DNA from: Psychrobacter namhaensis | Lineage (GTDB): Bacteria > Pseudomonadota > Gammaproteobacteria > Pseudomonadales > Moraxellaceae | Assembly (NCBI RefSeq): GCF_016107545.1 | Contig: NZ_JABASS010000001.1 | Span: 186,001 to 250,000, forward strand | Length of the DNA stretch: 64,000 bases | Direction: 5' to 3' | In this document: positions 55,400 to 63,549 of the stretch, one piece after another | How the letters are laid out: every line of letters starts with the position of its first letter | How positions within the stretch are numbered: the first letter of the stretch is position 1 | Made by a program: the position numbers and the translations under genes | Notes under the pieces: generated by a model | What the model was told of the DNA's origin: nothing | The model's input: the letters and a program-made list of their open reading frames with translations, nothing else | Databases searched by the model: none

Positions 55400-56332
55400 T
55401 TGAAAGCCACGTTTTATATCGTTATTGCGTTACTCGCCTTTGCCGCAAACTCTTTGTTTTGTAGGATGGCGTTGGCAGAGGGCTATATAGATGCATGGGG
55501 CTTTACTATTATTCGCCTAATGAGCGCCGCTGTTTGTTTGGGCGTTATCATGACGCTTCATGCCTACCGTTTGCGATCCCAAGCAGTAAAGTACAGTAAT
55601 ACCGATCGTGAGGCTCTGTTAAACGATAAAGGCAGTTGGTTGAGTAGCTTCAGCCTAGTAGTGTACGCATTGTGCTTTTCGCTTGCCTACGTGGCGCTTG
55701 ATACTGGTACAGGGGCGCTGATTTTGTTTTCGGCCGTTCAGCTCACCATGATCGGCTGGGGCATCTATAAAAAAGAGCAATTAAGCACATTGCAATGGCT
55801 GGCATTTTTTGTAGCTGTGGCAGGTTTTATTTACTTAATGCTACCATCAGTGGCAGCACCTTCACTATTAGCAGCGACACTCATGGCGGTAAGCGGTGTG
55901 GCGTGGGGAGTATATAGCATACGCGGCAAGTCATGTATCTCTCCGCTACGAGCCACCGGTTTCAACTTTGTCAGAAGCCTTGTGGCCGTTCCGATCCTGC
56001 TCATCGTGGGGATATATTTAAATAACACAGGCGTGACTAACAGTCATTTAGAGAGTATAACCACCAAGGGTATCGTACTGGCGTGTGCCTCGGGGGCGAT
56101 CGCATCTGGTATGGGCTATAGTATCTGGTATATGGCAATGCCGTTATTAAAAAACACACAAGCCGCGATTGTACAACTGTGCGTGCCTGTACTTGCCGCC
56201 TTACTCGGGGTGGCTTTTTTGTCTGAGCCACTCACTGTACCGTTTGTGGTGGCAAGTGCGATCATCTTAGGAGCCGTTTTGGTGTTTATTTTGAATAAAG
56301 ACACACCAAAAGCATACGACCCTCGTTACTGA
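55400..56332 (+). CDS. EamA/DMT-superfamily transporter
   Basis: Ten-segment inner-membrane transporter of 310 aa of the drug/metabolite family. Two EamA halves are visible. The first begins at FYIVIALLAFAANSLFCRMALAEG and contains ALDTGTGALILFSAVQLTMIGWGI. The second runs from ATLMAVSGVAWGVYSIRGK to AALLGVAFLSEPLTVPFVVASAIILGAVL. The start is TTG 55400, with AGGA 7 bases upstream; no ATG gives a full first membrane segment. Its last 7 bases overlap the end of the convergent BLUF gene. Substrate unknown. Confidence 0.85.
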   Translation: MKATFYIVIALLAFAANSLFCRMALAEGYIDAWGFTIIRLMSAAVCLGVIMTLHAYRLRSQAVKYSNTDREALLNDKGSWLSSFSLVVYALCFSLAYVALDTGTGALILFSAVQLTMIGWGIYKKEQLSTLQWLAFFVAVAGFIYLMLPSVAAPSLLAATLMAVSGVAWGVYSIRGKSCISPLRATGFNFVRSLVAVPILLIVGIYLNNTGVTNSHLESITTKGIVLACASGAIASGMGYSIWYMAMPLLKNTQAAIVQLCVPVLAALLGVAFLSEPLTVPFVVASAIILGAVLVFILNKDTPKAYDPRY

Positions 56333-56754
56333 CTCAACTCACTCATCAAACCCCGTACGGATTCAGCACTCAGTAAGTAGGGATTAAATTTGACAGTCGT
56401 CGAGTATTTAAGATAAAGCGCGGCATTTTCTTTGGTTGGAGAGGCATAATTCATCGCCCATCTAGACCACTCTCTACATCTCAATTCACGTGTTTCAATC
56501 AGCTGTAGATCATAATGCCGCTGATCGGCAATCAAAGCATCCAACAAGTGATTAATCTGTGCTCTCGATCCTTCAATGGTTTGTAAAAAATAGTTGTTAT
56601 TAAAAATCAGCATGCCAGTAATGGCGTTAACCGTATTATTTGCTTGTGCCTGTTGCAAAATTGCACTGAACTCTTCCGCTGACATATCTGGGTTTGCCCG
56701 GCTAACGTAGGTCATACTGACCAAAATATGGGGCTCCAAAGTAGTGTTCGTCAT
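56326..56754 (-). CDS. BLUF-domain blue-light sensor, short form 1
   Basis: Stand-alone BLUF photoreceptor of 142 aa that should bind FAD. Landmarks: VSMTYVSRA with the flavin-proximal Tyr, NAITGMLIFNNN with the Asn, FLQTIEGSR with the key Gln, the DQRHYDL block, and WSRWAMNYA with a Trp and Met near the flavin. No output domain is fused; such short BLUF proteins act by protein-protein contact. Second gene of a tandem BLUF pair, 40 bases after its partner. Lifestyle control by light is the usual role (family knowledge). Confidence 0.9.
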   Translation of the reverse strand: MTNTTLEPHILVSMTYVSRANPDMSAEEFSAILQQAQANNTVNAITGMLIFNNNYFLQTIEGSRAQINHLLDALIADQRHYDLQLIETRELRCREWSRWAMNYASPTKENAALYLKYSTTVKFNPYLLSAESVRGLMSELSQ

Positions 56755-56793
56755 ATCTCATCTCTCATATAAATTGTATTCAACCCAACCGCG

Positions 56794-57297
56794 TTATTGA
56801 AAGCTAAGATCTGTTGTCGCAGATGTGCGCTGTTCTTGAATTTCCGATAGTGTCTCAATGAAATTCACGATTTGTGAGGTGCTCATTAGATAAGGGTTAA
56901 AATCCTTACCCGCTGAGAATTTGCGCACATGTTCTGTATCCTGCTCACTTGGGGTTAAATGTTTCATTGACCACTTACTCCAGCGCCGCTGCTCAATCTC
57001 AGTACACTCAATAACTTGCAACGAAAAGTGCCGATCGTCATTAACCAGCTTTCTTAACAGCTCGTTAATGACAGGTCTTGCCCCTTCAATGCTCTGGATA
57101 AAGAAGTCCTCATTGATGATTAAAGCGCCAGTAATTCCGTTACGCTCATTATTGCACTGCGCCTGTGCAAGGATACGCGTCACTTCGATATTCTTATTAT
57201 CGGGGTTATGACGGCTAATATAGGTCAAACGTAGGATGATACGCTCGCCTTGTTGCCTGTTTGAGGTTTGTTTTTCTGAAAGCTCAGCCAGCTCCAT
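56794..57297 (-). CDS. BLUF-domain blue-light sensor, short form 2
   Basis: Second stand-alone BLUF protein, about 167 aa. LRLTYISRHN (Tyr), NGITGALIINED (Asn), FFIQSIEGAR (Gln), DDRHFSLQVIE and WSKWSMKHL match the fold. It has an extra N-terminal ~20-residue segment before the domain and about 25 residues after the shared C-terminal KxFNPYLMS block. ATG 57297, with GGAG 6 bases upstream, is preferred over 57345. First gene of the BLUF pair. The two proteins share a C-terminal KFNPYLLS/DFNPYLMS motif, suggesting a common partner surface (inference). Confidence 0.9.
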   Translation of the reverse strand: MELAELSEKQTSNRQQGERIILRLTYISRHNPDNKNIEVTRILAQAQCNNERNGITGALIINEDFFIQSIEGARPVINELLRKLVNDDRHFSLQVIECTEIEQRRWSKWSMKHLTPSEQDTEHVRKFSAGKDFNPYLMSTSQIVNFIETLSEIQEQRTSATTDLSFQ

Positions 57298-57738
57298 AGG
57301 ATACTCCGATTGATTGGCCACACTTTGATTGTACAATACCGCCAAAGCACAGCTGTGATCAAAAATGCGTCACTCAGCCCACATAGTAGGACGGCGCGGG
57401 TGGCGTTGTGGCCCATTGCCCAAGAAATTTTGACGCTTGATACACTAGGCATAAAATTTTTATTTGCTTCACACTGATTTAAAAAAAGTCCAAAATCGGT
57501 TTTGCCAATTTGACTTGTTAAACCAGAGGACGGCTTAACAAAGGTTATTCAATCATTTTTAATAAGTTTTTTATCTTTTTCAAGCACCTTACAGTAACAC
57601 TGGTAAGTACCGTTATAGTTAGCCGCCCTGCTGACTGAGTGACTTATTGATAATTTTTATGTGTTTTTCTTCCCAAACACAACGCACGGCTACTACTGAT
57701 GGTCATTAGCATACTTATCACTATCCAAATACACAGTT
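57298..57738. other. 440-base region upstream of the BLUF pair
   Basis: Must carry the promoter of the BLUF pair (minus) and the 3' end of the LysR transcript. No confident promoter pair, terminator or gene is seen. Confidence 0.35.
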
Positions 57739-58674
57739 TTAAATAAGCTGCCAATACAGTGGCTCACCGTAAACCTGAGCGAAATAATCAATCAACGTTC
57801 TGACATTGAGAGAAACGTGGCGTGTATTAGGATAAATGGCGGCGATGTGTTGAGGCGTTGTTTTCACAGCGGCATTGTAATCAGGCAGTACCTTCACTAA
57901 CGTGCCATCTTTTAGATGATCACCGATCAACCAATCCGGAAAAAGCACAATCCCCATACCTTTGAGTGCGGACACTAGCAATGATTCTGCATTATTGGAC
58001 ATCAGTAAAGCAGGTGCTAAGTAAGATACCCATTCTTCATCTTTTGCCTGAAAGAGCCAACGATTGGGTCCTGTTGAGCCTTTATATACCAAACACTTAT
58101 GATGCATTAAATCTGCTGGTGTTTGCAGTTTACCGTTTTTGTTTATGTACTCTGAGGAAGCGGCGAGATGATAGGTTTGCGTGCCAAAAATACGCGCATG
58201 AAAAGCCGAGTCGTCCAATGTCCCGATCCGAAAAATGACGTCTGTTGCATAGTGATGCGGGTCAATAAAATCATCGGTCAACGTCAACTCTATCTGCAGT
58301 TTAGGATATTGGGTACTAAGCTGAGGTAGCCAAGGTGCGATGTGGCGTTGTCCAAAATAGACGGGTGCATTGATTCTTATTAGTCCTCCCGGTTCTAACG
58401 TTCTATCTTGAAGCGCCGTTTGGGCGGCATTCATACTCTCGGTCATGGAGTGTGCATAAATCATAAACACACGACCCGCTTCGGTAGGAATAACAGCGCG
58501 TGTATTACGATAAAAAAGCTGCTGCCCCAACGAGTCTTCCAACTGTTTGATGATACGTGACACTTTAGAAGCAGATACCCCTTCTTTTCGAGCCACCACC
58601 GAAAAGCTCTGGGCATTAAAAACGCTGATATAAAAAAGTAAGGTTTTTATGCTGATATTATCTACTGTGTTCAT
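57739..58674 (-). CDS. LysR-family transcriptional regulator
   Basis: LysR-type regulator of 311 aa. The N-terminal helix-turn-helix lies in SVVARKEGVSASKVSRIIKQLE, with the wing LFYRNTRAVIPTEAGRVF. The effector domain begins near residue 90 (GGLIRINAPVYFGQRHIAPWL) and resembles the AaeR/DmlR-like group. It is divergent from a pair of YdcZ-type transporter genes with 97 bases between, so it probably controls them (typical LysR arrangement; inference). No clear ribosome site before its ATG. Confidence 0.88.
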   Translation of the reverse strand: MNTVDNISIKTLLFYISVFNAQSFSVVARKEGVSASKVSRIIKQLEDSLGQQLFYRNTRAVIPTEAGRVFMIYAHSMTESMNAAQTALQDRTLEPGGLIRINAPVYFGQRHIAPWLPQLSTQYPKLQIELTLTDDFIDPHHYATDVIFRIGTLDDSAFHARIFGTQTYHLAASSEYINKNGKLQTPADLMHHKCLVYKGSTGPNRWLFQAKDEEWVSYLAPALLMSNNAESLLVSALKGMGIVLFPDWLIGDHLKDGTLVKVLPDYNAAVKTTPQHIAAIYPNTRHVSLNVRTLIDYFAQVYGEPLYWQLI

Positions 58675-58771
58675 TTGTGCAACTTATGCAAAGGTGATTT
58701 CTACATTGTAGCGTTTTTTATGGGGAGAAGCTGTTGTAGACTACCCAGTCTTGCTTATTAGGGTTGTTTTC

Positions 58772-59206
58772 ATGCAAATATTGTTAGTACTTATTGTTAT
58801 TTTAGGAGGCATGGGATTGTCTGTGGAAGCAGGCTTACTTGGACCTTTAGGGAGTCAAGTTGGGGAGCTGTGGGCGACATTGAGTATTTTTGGTGTTGGG
58901 GCGGCTCTGACTTTCTTTTTAATGTTGTTTTTTAGTCCAAGAGACAGCCCGTCATTTTTCTCACAACCTCCCCTACTGCTAGTTGGTGGCATTTTAGGCC
59001 CTATTTACGTTGTGATATTAACGGTAGTGACACCCGTTATTGGGATCGCGATGACCATGATTGGCATTCTGGCTGGGCAAGTCTCTAAGAGCTTGATCAT
59101 AGACCACTACGGGTTATTTGGAACCACTGAACGAAAAATAGACAATAAGAGGATTATTGCTTTATTTTTCATTATTGCGGCACTTTTTTTTATGGCTCAG
59201 GGGTAA
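58772..59206 (+). CDS. YdcZ-type (DMT superfamily, DUF606) small transporter, subunit A
   Basis: Five-segment membrane protein of about 144 aa of the YdcZ/DUF606 family. It begins MQILLVLIVILGGMGLSVEAGLLGPLG and contains PPLLLVGGILGPIYVVILTVV and GILAGQVSKSLIIDHYG. Small members of this family are thought to pair, like small multidrug-resistance transporters. A second, related protein is encoded 5 bases downstream. ATG 58772 has AGGG 8 bases upstream; the open frame to TTG 58751 is less likely. Substrate unknown. Confidence 0.83.
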   Translation: MQILLVLIVILGGMGLSVEAGLLGPLGSQVGELWATLSIFGVGAALTFFLMLFFSPRDSPSFFSQPPLLLVGGILGPIYVVILTVVTPVIGIAMTMIGILAGQVSKSLIIDHYGLFGTTERKIDNKRIIALFFIIAALFFMAQG

Positions 59207-59211
59207 AACAC

Positions 59212-59676
59212 ATGACACTTATATTGATGGTCATCCTAGCAATCATTGGCGGTGCGACCTTAAGTGTACAAGCAGCGTTAAATGGACGCCTTGGCGGCAA
59301 CGTTGGCGTATTCAAAAGTGCGTTTCTCACTTTTTCTGTGGGCGCGGTAGTAACATCCTTGCTTATATTCTTCTTTGAACCTAATCATACTGTTACCTTA
59401 ATGGATGTACCAAAATGGCAGCTGCTAGGGGCGCTGTGCGGCGTCCCTTATATTGTCATTATGGTGGTGGCAGTACAGCGTATCGGTACTGCTGTGGCAA
59501 CCGTGGCAGTCATCTTTGGACAGCTGTGCATGAGCGTGCTAATCGATAATTTTGGCTGGTTAGGTAATGAAGCAATCCATCTATCAGGCAGTCGTATCAG
59601 TGCGTTAGTGTGTCTCGCAATTGCGCTTTACTTCATTCACTCTAGTAGTAAGTCTGTAGCACAAAACGCTCAATAG
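59212..59676 (+). CDS. YdcZ-type (DMT superfamily, DUF606) small transporter, subunit B
   Basis: Second YdcZ-family protein, 154 aa. IIGGATLSVQAALNGRLGGNVG at the start, PKWQLLGALCGVPYIVIMVVAVQRIG in the middle, and VAVIFGQLCMSVLIDNFGWLG near the end align segment by segment with the preceding gene, so the pair arose by duplication and probably works as a heterodimer. It starts 5 bases after the preceding stop, so the two are co-translated. The NGR motif typical of the family is present here but degenerate in the first subunit. Confidence 0.85.
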   Translation: MTLILMVILAIIGGATLSVQAALNGRLGGNVGVFKSAFLTFSVGAVVTSLLIFFFEPNHTVTLMDVPKWQLLGALCGVPYIVIMVVAVQRIGTAVATVAVIFGQLCMSVLIDNFGWLGNEAIHLSGSRISALVCLAIALYFIHSSSKSVAQNAQ

Positions 59677-60043
59677 TATGGCCTACACTTACTGAGCCAC
59701 TTAGTGGCAGGCTGAATAAATATTCATCGCCTTTACCTAAGAACTGTTAAGAAAGGTCACATAATCCATTTAAAATAAAATAGCGCCTATGGCTTGCACG
59801 GTTATACGGTAGCACTTGCACCTATCAATAAAAAACCATTTATTTCAACAACTTAGTCATACAACTATCAAGCATGACAGCGGTGATAATGACTGACTTT
59901 CACATTTAACCTCTTAAATATAATGTCGAAAAACTGAGCTATCGTCTCATATATTTACATTAATACACTGAATAAAAAAAGCGACTGGCTTAGTATCAAG
60001 TATCGACATCTTCCAATAAATAACATAAAGAGGGCTATAAGAT
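59677..60043. other. Intergenic region upstream of the repeat-protein gene
   Basis: About 370 AT-rich bases with no recognisable gene. A ribosome site AGAGGG lies 9 bases before the repeat-protein ATG. No clear promoter was identified. Confidence 0.4.
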
Positions 60044-60943
60044 ATGTCAAATAATTCCCCAAATAATAACGTAGAGAATGAGTCAACAGAGACCCCTAAC
60101 AACGATGCTGTAACGTCTGTAGAAGTTTTAAAAGGTGATGACGTCATTTCTGACGACGATAAATCTGACAAAAACGATAAGTCTGACAAAAACGATAAGT
60201 CTGATAAAGACAATAAGTCTGATAAAGACAATAAGTCTGATAAAGACAATAAGTCTGATAAAGACAATAAGTCTGATAAAGACAATAAGTCTGATAAAGA
60301 CGATAAGTCTGATAAAGACGATAAGTCTGATAAAGACGATAAGTCTGAGAAAGACGATAAGTCTGATAAAGACGATAAGTCTGATAAAGACGATAAGTCT
60401 GAGAAAGATGATAAGTCTGATAAAGACGGTAAGTCTGATAAAGACGGTAAGTCTGATAAAGACGGTAAGTCTGATAAAGACGGTAAGTCTGATAAAGACG
60501 GTAAGTCTGATAAAGACGGTAAGTCTGATAAAGACGGTAAGTCTGATAAAGACGATAACAGCGTCACGATAGCCAACATTTACCAATGGGCGTCTAAGCT
60601 TAAAGATGAAATTATGTCAGATAAAAACGGTAAATCTGATAAAGAGGACAAATCCGGTAAAGACGATAAGTACGGGGCGATGGTAACAAATATCTATCAA
60701 TGGGCTTCTAAACTTAAAGATGAATTTAAGTCTGACGCTTCTAACGTGACCCACGACGTTTCTGAAAAAGCGGTTGCCTTAATACTCAATAAACTTTTAG
60801 AGGGCGTAGATGCGGAGCTGGAAGCTTTTGACAAAAAAGTAGAAGACTCTAAAGAATCAGTAGAGAATGCTGAGGAAAAACGCCGTAAGATGACTGATAG
60901 AAAAGAAAAGTATCAAAGCATGATCGAGCAGCTAGAAAGCTAG
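60044..60943 (+). CDS. Acidic hexapeptide-repeat protein of unknown function
   Basis: A 299-residue protein I do not recognise. Residues 1-40 are Asn/Thr-rich. Residues 41-172 are 22 hexapeptides of the form S-D-K-(D/N)-(D/N/G)-K, with two SEK variants. Then come two copies of NIYQWASKLKDE (near 178 and 221) separated by further SDK-like segments. The last ~70 residues look like an amphipathic coiled coil (VEDSKESVENAEEKRRKM and neighbours). No signal peptide or membrane segment, so cytoplasmic; probably disordered and highly charged. It has its own terminator. Mirror frames on the minus strand and another plus frame are by-products of the 18-bp repeat. Confidence 0.78.
   Translation: MSNNSPNNNVENESTETPNNDAVTSVEVLKGDDVISDDDKSDKNDKSDKNDKSDKDNKSDKDNKSDKDNKSDKDNKSDKDNKSDKDDKSDKDDKSDKDDKSEKDDKSDKDDKSDKDDKSEKDDKSDKDGKSDKDGKSDKDGKSDKDGKSDKDGKSDKDGKSDKDGKSDKDDNSVTIANIYQWASKLKDEIMSDKNGKSDKEDKSGKDDKYGAMVTNIYQWASKLKDEFKSDASNVTHDVSEKAVALILNKLLEGVDAELEAFDKKVEDSKESVENAEEKRRKMTDRKEKYQSMIEQLES
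60164..60559 (+). repeat. 18-bp tandem repeat array, 22 copies
   Basis: Twenty-two in-frame 18-base units coding for SDK-type hexapeptides, 396 bases. They fall in blocks of near-identical copies: two NDK, five DNK, seven DDK-type including two with Glu, seven identical DGK, then one DDN. The block structure points to repeated local duplication. Confidence 0.95.
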
Positions 60944-60981
60944 CCCGTCATTTACCTAGTAAATTTTATAGGTTCATCGAT

Positions 60982-61026
60982 CCCGTGTTAGAGGTTGGAG
61001 TCAAACCTCTAACACGGGGTTTTTAT
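60982..61026 (+). terminator. Strong terminator after the repeat-protein gene
   Basis: Perfect 15-bp stem CCCGTGTTAGAGGTT/AACCTCTAACACGGG with a 7-nt loop and a following T-run, about 40 bases past the stop. Confidence 0.93.
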
Positions 61027-61144
61027 TTGTTTAATGGACATAGATTGGCTAAGAGCAGGGGCACCACCAAGCGAGCTAGAGAGATTATAAATAAGCTCCC
61101 CCGCTAGTGCATCTCTCATCATACGATTGGAGCAATCTCATTTA

Positions 61145-62689
61145 TTAAGAGTTCTTGTATAACGCCTCTTCTTTTAAGGCTTGCTTTTCTTTTAAGTGCC
61201 GCTCCTCCCAATAGGAGGCATTTTTAACACCGATTTTTATGGGATCAAAAGTGTAAGTTTTTACCCCTGCTTTACGCTGCGCTTCATAATCTCTAAGCGC
61301 TTTTATAGCGGGACGTGCCATAAAGAAAATAACTAAGATGCCGACGATGTTCAACCAAGCAATAAGGCCCACTCCGATATCGCCAATCGCCCAAATATAG
61401 CCTGCTGAGTTGAGGGCGCCATAAGCAATCATTACCATCATTAGTACTTTCACAAAAAATAGACCGACTTTATTGGCTTTAGGGCCAATGAAGCGAGTCA
61501 AATAGACAACGTTGACTTCCGCAATATAGTAGTTGGCCAAAATGGTAGTAAATGCAAAGAAAAACACGGCTATAGCGATAAAAATATTGCCAAAAGCCCC
61601 ATATAAGGACTCCATCGCCAGCTGCGTAAAGGCGGGTGAATTAATCTCAGTGCCAGCGACGACATTTTGTACCACATATTGCCCATCAGATAGTGTGCCT
61701 TGGACATTGTAAGTGCCCATGGTCAAAATCATAAACGCCGTTGCAGAACAGACCAATAAAGTATCAATATAGACTGAAAATGATTGAACCAAACCTTGCT
61801 GCGCTGGATGGTCAACCTCCGCCGCCGCCGCTGCGTGCGGGCTTGTACCTTGACCTGCTTCACTTGAATACACACCGCGTTTAACACCCCAACCAATTGC
61901 TGCTCCTAATCCTGCTTGCGCGGTAAAGGCATCGCTGATAATCAGTCCAAATACCTGTGGGATCATCCCAAAATTGCTTATCATAATAATCAAGGCTAAC
62001 ACCATGTAGCCGATCGCCATAAAAGGCACCACAAGCTCGGTCACGGTAGCAATGCGTTTAACCCCACCGAAAATAATGATGCCAAAAACCACCAAAATCA
62101 TCGCTAGTGCGCTTAACCGTGTGGTACCCACCTCTTTACCTAAAATATTTATGGACGCGCCTTCTCCCACGACCTGAGTCACGGCATTGACCACGCCATT
62201 CGCCTGAATACCAGGTAAGAACATACTTAAAGCAATCAGGGCCGCAATGGCAAAAATGACGCCATACCAGCGCTGGCCGAGTACACGCTCAAAATAGTAG
62301 GCAGGCCCGCCACGGTATTGGCCCGTATTGACGTCTTTTTCTTTGTATATCTGGGCGAGTGTCGATTCGACGTAGGCGGTAGAAGCTCCTAAGAAACCCA
62401 CCACCCACATCCAAAATACTGCACCTGGTCCACCAAAACCAATGGCTGCCGCTACCCCTGCGATGTTTCCCATACCGACGCGTCCAGCCAAAGATAAGGT
62501 TAAAGCTTGAAAGGACGAGATGCCATCAACACTGGCCTTCCCTTTGAATATCAAACGTAACATTTCACCAAATAGCCGCACTTGCGCAAAACGCGTCATG
62601 ATGGAGTAAAACAGGCCAGCTCCTAAACATAGATAGATTAGGGCTGAGCTCCAAATAATTCCGTTTACTGTACCAACTAGTCCTTCCAT
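61145..62689 (-). CDS. Alanine/glycine:cation symporter, AGCS family
   Basis: Sodium-coupled amino-acid importer of 514 aa with about 11 membrane segments. AGCS landmarks: FQALTLSLAGRVGMGNIAGVAAAIGFGGPGAVFWMWVVG (the conserved N-terminal block; its core is GRVGMGNIAGVA), YRGGPAYYFERVLGQRW, GWGVKRGVYSSEAGQGTSPHAAA (core GVYSSEAGQGTSP), and a hydrophilic C-terminal tail. In this family Ala, Gly or D-Ala is carried; which one is not decidable. AGGA lies 8 bases before the ATG. Solitary gene with a long upstream region. Confidence 0.92.
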   Translation of the reverse strand: MEGLVGTVNGIIWSSALIYLCLGAGLFYSIMTRFAQVRLFGEMLRLIFKGKASVDGISSFQALTLSLAGRVGMGNIAGVAAAIGFGGPGAVFWMWVVGFLGASTAYVESTLAQIYKEKDVNTGQYRGGPAYYFERVLGQRWYGVIFAIAALIALSMFLPGIQANGVVNAVTQVVGEGASINILGKEVGTTRLSALAMILVVFGIIIFGGVKRIATVTELVVPFMAIGYMVLALIIMISNFGMIPQVFGLIISDAFTAQAGLGAAIGWGVKRGVYSSEAGQGTSPHAAAAAEVDHPAQQGLVQSFSVYIDTLLVCSATAFMILTMGTYNVQGTLSDGQYVVQNVVAGTEINSPAFTQLAMESLYGAFGNIFIAIAVFFFAFTTILANYYIAEVNVVYLTRFIGPKANKVGLFFVKVLMMVMIAYGALNSAGYIWAIGDIGVGLIAWLNIVGILVIFFMARPAIKALRDYEAQRKAGVKTYTFDPIKIGVKNASYWEERHLKEKQALKEEALYKNS

Positions 62690-63072
62690 AGATGTATTCC
62701 TAAAACGTTCTCAAGGCGGTATTTATACTTTTGTACTGTTGGGTCTAATGTCTTTTATATCAAAACTATAAGCGTTTAACTGTAAAGTATCACACTAAAG
62801 TTTAATAAACTTGTTGGTTTAATGGGTTATAGCCGTGTGTGTCTTTATAAAAATGATGTATTTATTATTCCTTAGGCTATTTTAAAATCGATTATAAAAA
62901 TATTTTTAGACCATCAAACTGTAGGCAAACCATTTACAAAATATTTTTAGTGAAAAATAGTTGACTTAATTAATATATTCGTTATATAACATATATAGTA
63001 TTTACTATTTCGAATTTATTGGATTGCTCTGCTCTCTACGTGCGATCGCAACGAGATCTGTGAGGAATGAAT
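62690..63072. other. AT-rich divergent intergenic region
   Basis: About 380 bases, strongly AT-rich, between the symporter and a small membrane-protein gene. It contains one good plus-strand promoter (listed) and no gene. Confidence 0.4.
62961..62990 (+). promoter_or_regulatory. Candidate sigma-70 promoter for the small membrane protein
   Basis: TTGACT (62961-62966), an 18-base spacer and TATAAC (62985-62990), each 5 of 6 to consensus. Predicted start about 75 bases before the ATG. Confidence 0.5.
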
Positions 63073-63402
63073 ATGAGACATTTAAGTTATACTCTCAAGT
63101 GCTGGGCATTAGGGGTCACTTTTTTCTTAGTGTTTTACTTTACAGTTCTCGTGAGCGATCCTGGTTTTAGCAAGTACATTTACATGTTAGCGTTAAGTAC
63201 CTTACTGTTCCCCATTGCCAAGCACGCAATCGATGTAGTGACCGATTTTTTTACACCAGATACCGTACTGTTTGATGGGTTGTTACCCGCGTTACTGATT
63301 AACACTGTGATCTGGATACTCACACCCTTTATTGTGATACTAACAGTGATTGCATTTATCCTTTATAGCATGGGTATACTGACTGAAAATATCAGGCAAT
63401 AA
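63073..63402 (+). CDS. Small integral membrane protein of unknown function
   Basis: Hydrophobic protein of about 109 aa with three or four predicted membrane segments: LKCWALGVTFFLVFYFTVLV, YIYMLALSTLLFPIAKHAI, ALLINTVIWILTPFIVILTV and the following stretch. A short acidic turn DVVTDFFTPDT lies mid-chain. I do not recognise a family. ATG 63073 is chosen because AGGA sits 6 bases upstream; ATG 63067 would have no spacer. Preceded by a good promoter and followed by a hairpin, so it is a self-standing unit. Confidence 0.68.
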   Translation: MRHLSYTLKCWALGVTFFLVFYFTVLVSDPGFSKYIYMLALSTLLFPIAKHAIDVVTDFFTPDTVLFDGLLPALLINTVIWILTPFIVILTVIAFILYSMGILTENIRQ

Positions 63403-63416
63403 CGCTTTCAAATAAA

Positions 63417-63450
63417 AAGGGCTGGATCAGCAATCGCTAATCCAGCCCTT
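63417..63450. terminator. Hairpin terminator between the small membrane protein and hrpA
   Basis: An 11-bp stem AAGGGCTGGAT/ATCCAGCCCTT with further inner pairing. The T-rich tract is on the minus strand, so it mainly serves hrpA, about 100 bases past its stop. Confidence 0.75.
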
Positions 63451-63549
63451 GTCCCATTTAGATGCTAATGGTCCTTTATCATAAGCTTAAAACAGTGTGA
63501 ATAACGCCTGCTCTAACCTACCATAAAAGCACCAAAATACTTTCCTACT

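Noticed and set aside
60164-60559. Possible CRISPR array
   Set aside because: Units are contiguous 18-bp coding repeats with no spacers.
59947-60586. Long minus-strand frames (Leu/Ser/Asp and Phe/Ile/Arg/Leu repeats) and a second plus frame over the repeat array
   Set aside because: They are by-products of an 18-bp repeat without stops in several frames. Only the plus frame 60044-60943 has a ribosome site, non-repeat ends and a terminator.
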